Shown: piece after piece, positions 1 to 11,615 of the stretch
Layout: each line of letters starts with the position of its first letter
Position numbering within the stretch: position 1 is the first letter of the stretch
Source: Adineta vaga
Taxonomy: Eukaryota > Rotifera
Length of the DNA stretch: 64,000 bases
Direction: 5' to 3'
Assembly: GCA_021613535.1 (NCBI GenBank)
Contig: CP075495.1
Coordinates: forward strand, 15,872,001 to 15,936,000
Made by a program: the position numbers and the translations under genes
Notes under the pieces: generated by a model
Told to the model about the DNA's origin: nothing
Databases searched by the model: none
Seen by the model: the letters and a program-made list of their open reading frames with translations, nothing else

Positions 1-1
1 T

Positions 2-73
2 CCAGTACTTGTCCTTGCTGGTGTTGTTCTTATAATTTTATTTATAAGAACATACATTAGTTTCGTACCATGA
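2..73 (+). CDS. 3' end of a membrane protein gene, cut by window edge
   Basis: The window opens inside a reading frame of 23 codons ending in TGA at 71-73. The residues are almost all hydrophobic (Val/Leu/Ile runs), then Arg-Thr-Tyr and a short polar tail, as in a C-terminal transmembrane helix with a very short cytoplasmic end. The other two frames stop or read poorly. The rest of the gene lies outside the window, so its function cannot be told. Confidence 0.45.
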   Translation, partial: PVLVLAGVVLIILFIRTYISFVP

Positions 74-1278
74 CTTGTTAACGTTTCTTATTTATTTCGA
101 CTTTTTATCAATATATTTTTTTCTCTCTTTTTAGGAAGACATTTATTTCCGCTAAGAAACATGTCGGATATAAAGAACAAAACCGATGAGTTTTAGATTA
201 GTTGTTTTCATATCGAGCACAAAAAATACAAGAGAGAACAAAAGTAATATTGGTTCGTATTGAAAAGAAATTTTATTTGAGAGAATAAAATCTTTATAAA
301 TAATAATATCTATTCATAACAATTATATCTGATAATAATCTATCGATTGAATTCTCAGACGAGTTGAAATCAAATTAGAGTTTCGTTCATACGAATTTAG
401 AATTAGTATCAGGAAATGTTTATTGAATGAAAATAGCAGCACAATTTCAGTTGATGGTGAACTGTTATTAGACGCGAATTCATATAAGATTAGTTTCATA
501 ATATAGGTTATGATTATTTTAACCGATTTCAATCTATTATTATCTTTCTAATTTGATCTTATTTCTTTATCAAAACATACACCTATCTGAAACATTGAGT
601 TCGATTTCCATAAGAATATGTGATCACCATAAGATAATTATATAGTTATCTTCTATAAGAATTAATCGAAACTTCTTTCATTTAATGACAATCAACATCA
701 ATTATATTAATCAGTTCAGAATATATATTACAAAATCCAAATAATAAATTATGTTTGAAATGAAATATTTTTGTTCTTTTAGTAGAAAGATTATTTTCAC
801 TTGTACTCAACAACATTGGTATAAATTTGTTTTCAAATAGTCTATCGAGAAGAATTGCTCTTCTATCAAATAAATCATATAGATTTGTATTCTTTTTGTT
901 ATAAATATTCATTTAATTCTTAACTAAATCCATATGGGAATAGGATTCGACACGATTAATATATCTCGACCTGATATGATTTGTCCACTTGAATTCAAGG
1001 ACTTCAAACAAGCTGGTCTAGTTTATATTGTTATACATAAGCCACAAGAAGAAGAAGACAACACATGTGAAATCGAAAAATAAAGACACTTTTCTCTGGC
1101 CATCGGATCTCACGAGATCTGGCTGAAAAGATGGGGGAAAATCGCCGGAAATCTTTGGGACATGAAATCAGTATTCCGACCGAAAACTGTCCCCATTTTT
1201 CCCCGTGGATTTCTGGCAACTTCCTGTGGTTTTCGACAGGAATTAACTAGAAAAATTTCCAGCCAGAATACTGCTTCT
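74..1278. other. AT-rich intergenic stretch, no convincing gene
   Basis: Only short chance ORFs were seen on either strand. Around 1090-1260 base composition becomes GC-richer, with a GGGGGAAAA block near 1132 facing a CCCCATTTTTCCCC block near 1190. This looks like a short inverted repeat or inserted fragment just upstream of the nuclease-like reading frame. Confidence 0.4.
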
Positions 1279-1887
1279 ATGAAATTCTGGGTGGATGTGA
1301 GTAACAACGGTCTCTTGTATTCACACCCATACCCACACCCTCAAAAATTATTTGATCGATTAGTTGAGCGGCTTATATCAGAAGATTTTCCAGAAGCAAC
1401 GATTGCTCCATTGAATGAATCAGTTGTCACAGATTATGTCGGACAGGTTTTGGCAACGATGATTGCTTATATTAGCAGTACGACGGAACATCGTGTTTTA
1501 AAATTAAGACGAGAGAAGCAAATCATCAGCAAGGATGAAGAATTTGGTGGAAATATGGAATTCATGGTAAATCAACTGATTAATGTTAACAACATTCGTT
1601 ATGTTATTGGCGTTGTAATAAAAAGTGATTCATTTGGAAAAGGACTCACTCAACTATTATTGGCAATGAAATCAATGTGGGAAGTGAATAAAGATCAAAA
1701 GATGGTGTATGGATTTGTAACAACAGCAATTCAGTGGCAATTAGTGACATTTGATGGTCAAACATGGAAATTATCACGACTATCTATTGTTTTATTCGGG
1801 AATATGGAGAAATACGAAACTGAATGGTTAAAAAAGAATACACAAATATTAGATGTCATTTACAGTATCTTGTCATTATTTTATTGA
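1279..1887 (+). CDS. Crinkler/PD-(D/E)XK nuclease-like fragment, probably 5'-truncated
   Basis: The frame is open from at least 1162, and I place the start at the second Met (1279) because the upstream part lies in the GC-rich insert-like block. The last two thirds resemble the C-terminal domain of Crinkler-type or restriction-endonuclease-like proteins: a strand ending in IK, then a Gly-x-x-Gln helix (GKGLTQLLLAMKSM), an Asn-rich turn, and a VYGFVTTAIQWQ strand like the family's vyGivTdG..W motif. The acidic residue expected two before the Lys is Val here, so catalysis is doubtful. The first residues (SHPYPHPQ) are encoded by a CCCACA-like telomere-type tract, suggesting a gene broken and capped or patched by repeat DNA. 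About 200 codons. Assignment is by motif memory only. Confidence 0.45.
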   Translation: MKFWVDVSNNGLLYSHPYPHPQKLFDRLVERLISEDFPEATIAPLNESVVTDYVGQVLATMIAYISSTTEHRVLKLRREKQIISKDEEFGGNMEFMVNQLINVNNIRYVIGVVIKSDSFGKGLTQLLLAMKSMWEVNKDQKMVYGFVTTAIQWQLVTFDGQTWKLSRLSIVLFGNMEKYETEWLKKNTQILDVIYSILSLFY

Positions 1888-3312
1888 AGAAATATTAAAG
1901 AACTTGTATAAATATTAAGTAATTGTGTTTTGTTTAGTAGTTGATGTAGAAAGAATGAATAACTTAATCAAAGATGATCAGATAAAAAATGATCTAATTA
2001 AATAATAAGTAAAAATAAATTTCTCTGAAAAAAAAACTTGTTCTATGAAAGTTTTAAAAAAAGGAATCTGTTAGTTTTTGTTAAATCTTTTTTTTTATCA
2101 AATTTTTCGGCTAATGGAGAAAGAATCGATTTTTTGCAAGAGTTTTCATTATAAAGCCAATGTATGATAATGAATTGAGAGATATTATCTTTGCAATAAT
2201 ATAAAACTTGATGATTATTTATATCGAGATTTTAATATAAACAAATACATATATCCTGATGAATATTAATAAATGTATCGACATTCTGTAAAAAATTCTA
2301 TCAGGAATCTTTTATTGAAAGAACTTTTTCTATTAAACATTGAAATTTATTTAAAATATTGATTCTTTCATTTATTATTATGGATCAAATATTATATTTC
2401 GAAAATAATTGTTAATTATGATACAAGAAGATTCGATAAATTTCTAGTAGATTTTAATCATTCACTTAATGAACACTTTTCTCGATACTTTTATGCAACA
2501 TATATTCGTGTGATGAATATATATGTCTTATGTATATTGAATGAACAATCGATACATTGTCAGAGTTATCGACCAACAGATATATTGAGCACTGATTATA
2601 TAAACGACCTCTACAACTAAAATGACAATTTTAATGGAATAAAAGCATCAGCAATGAGTGTTATTTTTCGTTGTGATTAATGAGAGAAGATCAAACGTAT
2701 AAACAATATTTGACGTTCGATCATTTCATTTAAGAGAAGTTCCGTTACCAAAAATTTTTACTTTTTCAAATAAAGTAGCTAGAACGAAAGAACATAAAAA
2801 TTACTTATAAATTCAAATTTTTAGCAATTTTGGCCAAAGACTTCTGGTACTTTGGTTATCCGAAAATCTTATAGCTCTTAACACCATCAATAATATGTCA
2901 AAAAGCATATGATTTTTCGAGCGTCTAGAGAAAACTTTATATGACCTTAAAGAGCATGAAAAGGCGAATCTTTTGATAAAAAAAATTCCTTCTAAAATAC
3001 TCACACAGTTCCGAAAATCGTGTGGGTGTAGGTGATGGTCATGATGATCATTATATCGTTAGAAAGATATTGGAAGAGAAATCTACGAAATACGTGAATG
3101 CATTATTTTAGACAAGACGATAAACGAATTTTGATAATCTCAAGTAGTCAATAAAGTTGTTTTGAAATATTTTCTTTTTAAAAAAAAGTTAATCGGATTT
3201 AAAAGATAAAGATTTTTTTTTGTAATATTATTTTAATGATAAAATGATATGTTATCAGATAGAATAGAGAAAAGAAAACGAAATCTTTTCTTTTCAAATA
3301 AAATCTTAGAAT
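1888..3312. other. Intergenic, no gene seen
   Basis: AT-rich DNA with stops in all frames. A short GTGTGGGTGTAGGTG tract at about 3019-3035 resembles degenerate TGTGGG repeat. Nothing else recognisable. Confidence 0.4.
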
Positions 3313-4964
3313 ATGTTAAAACGTAAGTAAAAAAATAATTTGAAAAATGAAAATAAAATTTTATTTTAGATTTGTTTTCAATAATAATTATTATTTTAAT
3401 TTGTTTTAAAAGAATATCTTTGGAGAAAATCTTATATCAATGTACATTTGATAAAGAAAAAGATTGTTATTTACGTTCATTTGATGGTCAAGATGAAATG
3501 ATTGTTTCTTCTTCTTCTTTAATTAATCAAAATATATCATTTGATAAACCAAATCAACCTTGGTCTGATGTTTCATCAATATGTAATTCTTAAAAAAAGT
3601 ATTTTAATCTAAAATTTTCTTTTTCTTTTAGTTAAATTAACAAAAAATGGTTATCAATGTCAAATTCCATATCGAATTAATTCAAATATAAATGATTTAT
3701 ATTTTTGTTATAATTCATCAAATGAAATGAAATGTTTAATTAATAATTCATTTGAAGATCAATGTCAACAAGGTTTTTCTTTAAATTTTATTTTTTATAA
3801 AAAAGCGAATTCTTTTATCTTTTTTTAAAAAGGTAAATATCAATTATTATTACTTAATAATTCTCAAGATCGTCAATTTATAACACCAATAATTGAAAAT
3901 TCATCAACTAATCTAAGTTGTATTTCATTTTATTATTATTTAACAAAATTTGATACAATTATTTTATTTGTTAATTATTTTAATGAAAAAACAAATGAAA
4001 GTAAATTAATAAGTGGATTTGTTGATCAAAAAATCAATGGATGGAATTTAGCTAAAGGAGAATTTCAAACAAATTTATCATCATATCAAGTTTATTTTAA
4101 TTGAAAAATTTATTTTAAAATATTTCTTTTTCTTTAGATTATTTTTCAAATTTATCGTGCTGATATGACAAATCTTGATCAATCATTTTATATTGCTCTT
4201 GATCATATAACAATTACAGAAGGAAATTGTGGTAATTGAACTTTTGTTTTTTTCTTCTTCTTCTCATTTTTCTTTATATTTTCTTTTAAAAGAAGGATTA
4301 ATATTTCCATTATTTGAAAATGAAACAGAATTAGTAAGAAGAAATGAAATTATTTTCATTTAATTTTTCTCTTCAAAGTTTCCAACACGATCATTATTTG
4401 ATTCTTCAACAATGTTTTCAAAAAGTCTTGATCTAACAACATCTAATATGGTTATATCTTCTACAAATACAAATGAATATTCTTCAGAAACTTCAACTTT
4501 AAAGATTTTAACAATAACAACTGAAAAAAATACTTTTCAAACAGCAACAACAAATCAAAGAACTTCAATTGAATATCAAAGTTTATTTTTTGATTGATTT
4601 TAGAAAAATATCTTTTCTTTTTCAATTAATATAGATCAAACAATAACAACAGAAAAATCTCCATATCAATGTAAATCGTTTTGTTTTGTTTTGAATATCA
4701 ATAGAAAGTTTTATTTTTTTCTTTAAAAATTTAGATAGTTTAAAAACAATTCTTGGTTTATCAATTGGTTTAGGAATTCCAGCAGCAATTGGAATAATTC
4801 TTTCATCAATTTATCTTATTCAATTTATTAAAAAACGAAAAAGTCGAATTATTTCAATAAAACAAACAAATATTCCTTTAAAAAAACCTTCTCATCGTCA
4901 TCATCATCGACATCATCAGAAAACAAAAAAGAAAACTCATAGAAAAAGAGATGATTTTGTTTAA
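3313..4964 (+). CDS. MAM-domain type I membrane protein, 9 exons
   Basis: Exons 3313-3322, 3370-3582, 3632-3772, 3833-4089, 4138-4231, 4293-4333, 4379-4580, 4635-4670 and 4735-4964 join in one frame of 407 residues, with GT-AG introns of 45-65 bp. The ATG sits in a 10-bp first exon; splicing completes a hydrophobic signal peptide (MLKHLFSIIIIILICF). Then comes a single MAM-like domain (about residues 25-190): opening CTFD..KDC, paired Cys, SCISFYYYL, and the closing IALDHITITEGNC. A Ser/Thr-rich stalk follows, then one transmembrane helix (about 335-355) and a basic His/Lys-rich cytoplasmic tail. MAM domains mediate adhesion or receptor contacts, so a cell-surface adhesion role is inferred. 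No enzymatic domain is visible. Confidence 0.85.
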
Positions 4965-5628
4965 TTAATCTTTCATTTTTTAAAATACATAAGCATACGC
5001 GTTGTCGTCTAGTTATCTTCATTAACTCTATCAACGGAGTAGTGTAGAAATCGTTAATTTGATTCGAATTTTAAACTTTCAGTTTAGAATTCGAGTACTC
5101 GAGTTTTAGACTGCTCAATTCCTTAACAATTCTATCTAGAAAATATTTCATTTCATAAAAGAATTGACGAATTATAAATGTTGTTGTGTATTGATAATTC
5201 CAATATGAATATACATTTACTTCACAAAGGTTCAATAAATAAATACAAAACGTATTGGTAAAATTATTTCTGGATTTTTCTTGAGGATCGGTGATCTTAC
5301 TACCATTCTATACATAAATCTCACGCAGACTCTGATCTTTGGCAATGTGTCATGCTAGATTTTCATCAATTCAGAAATATTTATTTAAATAAAAGAAATT
5401 TCTAAGACATAGTGCGCGAGTGTGTTATATATTTGTGAGAGATAAATAATTTATCGATTAGAAATGAATTTATAATCTCTAAAATATAAAATAATTTCAC
5501 AATAGAAATATTTTTATAAATTAGTTTAAAAATTGTGTATCATCAATTTATTTTATTGAATTATTTCAATAAAAAAAAATGTTTTTATTCAAACCTTTGA
5601 AAATAAATAAACGCATAAAAGAATATAT
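4965..5628. other. Intergenic between convergent genes
   Basis: AT-rich 3' flanks of the MAM gene (+) and the Hint gene (-). No ORF with family features was seen. Confidence 0.4.
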
Positions 5629-8600
5629 TTATTTAGATAAAATAAAATATTTTTTAAAAAAATGAATAATTAAAATAAAAATTAATGTTGAAAATAAATA
5701 ATCAGGAATTTGAACTAAAAATCTTAATAAAACTTGATAATCTTTATAAAATTTTGCTATTGGATGAAGTCCATTAGAAAGATTTTCATAAGGAATATAA
5801 TTTGTTCCATAAAACCATCGACTTAAACGATAATATAAACGAATTGGAAAAAAAACAAATTGAACTGTTTTTGATGAAACTTTATAACTAAAGAAAAAAA
5901 ATATTTTTTTTTAAAAAAAAGTAAAATAAAGAATAATAACCTATCAGAAAAAACTGATGTTGAAATATTATTAACTGTTAAATAACCAGTTAATGTTAAT
6001 GGAGAATAAAAACCAATTTTTGTATTTAATGAAATATTTTTAATTGAAATTTGTTTATTATTCATTAATAAATAATATTCATGTTTAACTAATGATGAAC
6101 GAATTATTTTGATTTTATTTTCTTTTTTATCATAGATTGGAATATTATGACGATCAGTTAAACTTATTTCATTTCCATCAATTGTTTTAAATGTATAAAA
6201 TAAAGCTTTATTTTTTTTAAATAAATTTATTTATATTTTAATTAATTATAAAATTTATTTTAAAATTACCTGAAATATTTGGTCCATTGTGCATCATTAA
6301 AATAATTTCATCTTCAATTAAAGATTTACCATCTGAACTTATTGTCCAAATACGATCACCAATTTTTAAAGATTCTATTGAACGTTCATTTCCATTTATT
6401 AATTGAACTTTATCTTTACCATAATAACAAGAATTTGCTTTAAATACGAAATAAATAAATATCTCAAATTCTTTTTAAAGAAAATATTTTCATTTTTGCT
6501 ATACATACATGATTGACATTGTGCACCTTTCCAACTTGATGTACATGCACAAACTCCTGGTGATGTACATGTACCTCCATTGATACATGCTGGATTACAA
6601 ACAGCTTCAATAAAATTAAAAAGGAGATTATTTGTGTTTGATTACAAGTTTCATACATACGTGTTGTACATCTTGAACCAGTCCAGCTTGCTGTACAAGA
6701 ACAAGATCCAGGTGATGTACATGTACCACTATTAGAACAGACTGGAGAGCAAACAGCTACAAAACAAAACACAAACAATGATTAATATCCAACATGAAAT
6801 ATTCTTTAGTCTATAAAGAAAACAAATTATACGTACGTGTTGTACATGTTGCTCCACTCCATTGTGCTGTACATGAACAGCTTCCTGGAGAATTACAGGT
6901 ACCACCATTTTGACAAACTGGTAAACAAGCAGCTAAATAACAAAAATTTGTACATCATATTAGGAACGTGACCAGAATAAAAAATGGAACGACGTAAGAC
7001 GAATAGCTCCTACTATACTTTCACATTGAGAACAAAAGGATTTCAATTTCTATAACGACCTTTTAATGTTCTCATAGATTTCGTAAGTAATTGTGAAAAC
7101 ATAAAAAATTCAAAAACGACAAGAAATTTTTTCAAAGTCTTCTTACTCTTGTATGAATTTTCTTAGCCAATATTCAACTCGTTAAAAAACATAAAAACAT
7201 TTCGCGTTTCAGTATCAAATAGAGATGATATTGAAATACACATTATTAGTTAACATATCATATGATTCAAATAATAGAACTTTGTCTCTCGTACACAAAT
7301 ATTCCTATGTTGAATGAACTCAAATGAGTTGATTCATTATGATTATAACTTTTTACCAATATTCGGCACTCATTACTATGCGCCCCAGATAAAGCAATTC
7401 GTTGAAAAAGTACAATCACTTACTAGTTGTGGTAGTTGTGCTCGTACTCGTACTTGTCGTTCGGCTTGTAGTTGTGGTGCTTGTTGTACTTGTCGTTCGG
7501 CTTGTTGTTGTGGTGCTTGTTGTACTTGTCGTTCGGCTTGTTGTTGAAGTACTTGTGGTGCTGGTACTTGATGTACTTGTCGTTCGGCTTGTAGTTGTGG
7601 TGCTTGTTGTGCTTGTGCTGGTGCTACTGGTGCTTGATGTACTTGTAGTCGCGCTTGTAGAGGTAGTGCTTGTTGTACTGCTACTGGTACTACTAGTACT
7701 TGAGGTACTCGTCGTCGCGCTTGTAGAGGTGGTGCTTGTTGTGCTGGTACTTGTGGTACTGGTACTTGTCGTGGCGCTTGTAGAGGTGGTACTTGTTGTA
7801 CTGGTGCTGGTGCTACTGGTGCTTGAGGTACTGGTCGTCGCACTTGTAGAGGTGGTGCTTGTGGTACTGGTACTTGTCGTGGCGCTTGTAGAGGTGGTAC
7901 TTGTTGTACTGGTGCTGGTGCTACTGGTACTTGAGGTACTCGTCGTCGCGCTTGTAGAGGTGGTGCTTGTTGTGCTGGTACTTGTGGTACTGGTGCTTGA
8001 GGTACTTGTCGTCGCGCTTGTAGAGGTGGTACTTGTTGTACTGGTGCTTGAGGTACTTGTCGTCGCGCTTGTAGAGGTGGTACTTGTTGTACTGGTGCTG
8101 GTGCTACTGGTGCTTGAGGTACTGGTCGTCGCACTTGTAGAGGTGGTGCTTGTGGTACTGGTACTTGTGGTACTGGTACTTGTCGTGGCGCTTGTAGAGG
8201 TGGTACTTGTTGTACTGGTGCTGGTGCTACTGGTACTTGAGGTACTCGTCGTCGCGCTTGTAGAGGAGGTGCTTGTTGTGCTGGTACTTGTGGTACTGGT
8301 GCTACTGGTGCTTGATGTACTTGTCGTCGCGCTTGTGGAGGTGGTGCTCGATGTGCTCGTGGTCTCCGTAGTAGTTGTGGTACTGGTTGTCGCGGTTGTG
8401 GAAGTCGTGCTCGTTGTACTAGTACTTGATGTGCTTGTAGTTTCAGTCGTTGTGCTGGTACTTGAGGTACTCGTAGTTTCAGTCGTAGTTGTGGTACTAG
8501 TGCTGGTGGTACTCGTGGTGCTGGTAGTTTCAGTCGTGGTAGCACTTGAGGTACTGGTCGTTTCCGTAGTAGTGGTGGTACTTGTAGTTTCAGTTGTGGT

Positions 8601-9250
8601 TGTAGTACTAACTGTTGATCCTGTAGCGGCTAGCCGTAATGTCGATAATGTTGTAGTTGATGCTGAATAGAATATAATATTAATAAAATTGAATTGATGA
8701 AGATAAAACAACTAGTTCTTAAGAGTATCAGATCTTATTTTGATATGAATTTTGTTGAAGTATTAGTTTTCGAATATAATTATTTGATGAAATCAATAAA
8801 AACGAATTATTTATATTGTTACTGTATTAGTTTAAAAGATATTCATATAAAAATAGATCATACTTTGTTGACTGAAATAGACAGCTGGTCCAACAATAGC
8901 TGCTGCAGCAGCTAATGCAATGAACGATGTAATAAGAATCTTCAAAGGTAAAGAACATTTCGAAGCACTGTTAGTTGTTGAACTAAATAAAGGAAAAGAT
9001 ATAAGAATTTATATTCAAGTAAAAAAGAAGAAAAGAAACTTATTTACATTGAACTTGGTATAGTTGGTACTGATCCTAAATTAATATTTAAATTTGGATT
9101 TTTTTGAGAAGATAAACGATTGTTATTAAGAATTCTATTTGTAGAATTTCGTTTTGGTTTTGTATTTGAATAATCATTCTTAACTCTTTGTGGAACTTCA
9201 GTTGGTGGAAGTTCCAAATGAGGTATTTCGAAAGCAATTGTTTCAAGCAT
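5629..9250 (-). CDS. Type II membrane mucin with EGF repeats and C-terminal Hedgehog-type Hint domain
   Basis: Minus-strand exons 9250-9048, 8982-8864, 8662-7424, 6932-6837, 6756-6661, 6604-6509, 6437-6270, 6205-5941 and 5887-5629 sum to 2541 bp, 846 residues in frame. Order: cytoplasmic N-terminus (about 80 residues), an Ala/Ile-rich transmembrane helix, a Ser/Thr mucin tract of about 410 residues with periodic STTSTSATTSTS units, three EGF-like modules (one 96-bp exon each), then a Hint/Hog domain from Cys620: SCYYGKDKVQL, SIESLKIGDRIW, TDRHNIPI (the T-x-x-H motif) and GFYSPLTLTGYLTV. A basic-hydrophobic tail ends in a membrane-like helix. Hint domains self-cleave at their first Cys; in Hedgehog this couples cholesterol to the N-terminal part. 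Here the cleaved part would be the membrane-anchored mucin-EGF ectodomain. No Hedge signalling domain is present. Autoprocessing is inferred from the conserved Cys and TxxH. Confidence 0.85.
7424..8640 (-). repeat. Ser/Thr-codon minisatellite coding the mucin tract
   Basis: About 1.2 kb of imperfect short-period repeat (rich in TGGTACTTGTGG-like words on the + strand) forms most of the mucin exon. Its period is a multiple of three, so long stop-free frames appear on both strands (for example 422 codons on + and 389 on - in another frame). These are by-products; only the minus Ser/Thr frame joins flanking exons. Copy number is probably variable between alleles. Confidence 0.85.
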
Positions 9251-9945
9251 AAAATAAAATAATTTTATGAAAATGTAAAATATGTCATTTCGATATTTGA
9301 TTTTTGTCGACGCAATAAAATAATGATTTTATTTCTTCTTTTTTTCTCGTATATTTGTATTTGAAATGAAAGTGATTTACTTAGTCTATGTAAATCAAAA
9401 GTAATGAACATGTCAATAAAAAATAACAAAAATTTGAGTTGATTCAATGTTTATATTTGAAAGTAACATCAATGAAAGTTGCCTGAGTAGAAAACGAATT
9501 TGTCACTAAGTTTAATAAATAAAAATCACGCCATTACATTAAAAAGAAAGTTGTAGACGCCCTTGTAATACTTGTAAATGGATGGAAGAAGAATTTGAAT
9601 TGTCAATTATGATTGTTTTTTTTATTTCCTAAAAGAAGTGAAATTTTTCTTTTTGTTCAAATAACATCTTCAATAACACACATCAATCAAATGCTTTATA
9701 AGATTTCATTAAAAAAAACGATTTTTCAAAATTCTTTTTAAAATGAAAATAAACTTTGATAATATTAATAAAAATCTTTTATGAAAATGAAACTAATTAT
9801 ATTTCGTGAAAATTTCATTTTATATTTAATATTTTAAAAGAACAAAGAAAAGAGAATTGATTACGTGTCTTTTTTTCTTATATGAAATTGATAAATATAA
9901 AACATATCTAAATCATTTTTGTTTTTTTAAGAAAAGAGCCGAATC
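9251..9945. other. Upstream flank of the Hint gene, no gene seen
   Basis: AT-rich DNA between the start of the minus-strand Hint gene and decayed plus-strand sequence. The promoter of the Hint gene should lie here, but I recognise no clear TATA element. Confidence 0.35.
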
Positions 9946-11400
9946 AAATGAATAATCTTGAATCAACAATTGAAAATTCCAATGAAATAAATAAAGATAT
10001 CTTCTCCATTTATATTATTATCATTAATATTTCATTCGTTACGAATTATTTTTAGTAATATGTTATTTAATTTCGTTTTTTTTTCATTTGATTTAGAACA
10101 AATCTATTATATGTTTTGGAAACAATATTTCATAAAGAAAAATATCTTTCAAATGAACAACAATGTATTATAATAAAGGAAAAGGTTCGATTTTCTTCTT
10201 CTTCTTTATTTTCAATTGGAATTTGTAGAATTCAATTAAAATCATTTAATTCTTATCAAACTATATGATTTATTTAATTAAAGAAGAAAAAAAAAACAAT
10301 GATTTTATCATAATAATTGAAATTTGTTTTATTAATTATTTTATTTTTAGGTAAAGTCTTTTTATCAATAACACGATGTGAAGCTTTATTTGCTTATTTA
10401 GATAAAAAGAAAAAAAAAAGAAGTTTTATCCAGGACATTTTAGTTTATGATCTGTATTCGTTTAAGTTGGTTTTGTATTGTTTTTTATCTATGTTATTAC
10501 AAATTATTTAGGACAAGTTGAACTTCTTATTCATTATCTAGAATCAATTGAAAGTCCGTTAGAATTTTAATTTTAATTTAATATCTTTTCTTTTGATTTA
10601 TTACATTTAACAAATGTATATGGATTAACTGTTTGTAATATTATAGTTTTATAACAATAATTCTTATCAAAACAATTTGGAAAAAATCTTGCTTTTATAT
10701 AATTTTTTTAAAATTATTGATTCTTTATTTTGAACTACAAATCTTATGAAATTTATTGAAGATTTATTTATTTTTATTAGTTTTATGAACAATAAAGATT
10801 AAAAATATATTTACGTGTTCATTTAACAATAATAGTTTCATTAAATTAATTTCCAATATGAGATTTAGATTAATATTACAACGTTCAACAATCAATTTTG
10901 ATATTCAAATTAAATTTATTTATTTCTTTTTCATAAAAAAAAGATAAAATTCATCTAGTTTGTAATCATTTTAATCTTTTAACAAATATTTTATTATCAT
11001 CAATATCAAGTTAAATTGATTTAAATTAATTAGAAAAATTCAAGTTAAATAAATGTTACAACATTTATTACTTATTTTTTAACACATAATTCTCGTCAAA
11101 CTTCAAATATTTTTGAAAATTATTTTCGTTTATATTACGAAATCTTTTACAAATGATAATATTTCTTCGTATTCAATATGATCAAATCCTATTTATATTA
11201 TGTGAAAAACATATATCATCAACAATATTTATTTATGCTGAAACAAAGAAAAAAATTTGTTTATAAAGAATTTATCAAATTGCAATAACATTAAATAAAA
11301 ATGAAATGATAATTATTTTTCTAAAAGATTATAAATCTTTAGATTTAACACAATGATTTCTTTATTTTAATTCAATTCAAAAAAGTTTAGTTCCCAAGAG
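9946..11400 (+). pseudogene. Decayed multi-exon gene, family not recognised
   Basis: Plus-strand stretches read like host coding exons but are cut by many stops and shifts. Examples: a segment near 10098-10265 (TNLLYVLETIFHKEKYLSNE), one at 10365-10450 after a ttatttttag acceptor (RCEALFAYLDKKKKKRSFIQ), and one near 11165-11380 (IYAETKKKICL..., LNKNEMIIIFLKDYKSLDL). Acceptor-like tttag sites precede several of them. This looks like one old gene in advanced decay. I could not assign a family, and the limits are approximate. Confidence 0.35.
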
Positions 11401-11615
11401 AATCAATTATCTATGTAAAAATAAATAACAAAAAAAAATACAATTCAAATTGGAATTATTATTGAAAATATATAAAACACGTGTGTTTTTTAAAATGTTT
11501 AATGATAAAGATAAAAGAAAAGAATGTGAATATAAGTTCTTATCGATTCTATTGTATTATAAAATATATGGTGTGATATATATATATATATATTTGTTAA
11601 AGAAAAAAAAAAAGA

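Noticed and set aside
1110-1307. Minus-strand ORFs over the 5' part of the nuclease-like gene
   Set aside because: Antisense to the better-supported plus frame, no motif.
7376-8545. 389-codon minus-strand ORF rich in Pro/Gln/Ala
   Set aside because: Another frame of the same repeat; only the Ser/Thr frame splices to membrane and EGF exons in phase.
7421-8640. CRISPR-like appearance of the repeat block
   Set aside because: No constant repeat with unique spacers; it is a coding minisatellite in a eukaryotic gene.
7402-8670. 422-codon plus-strand ORF of Leu/Val
   Set aside because: Antisense of the Ser/Thr minisatellite; no start context, no flanking exons, and extreme composition.
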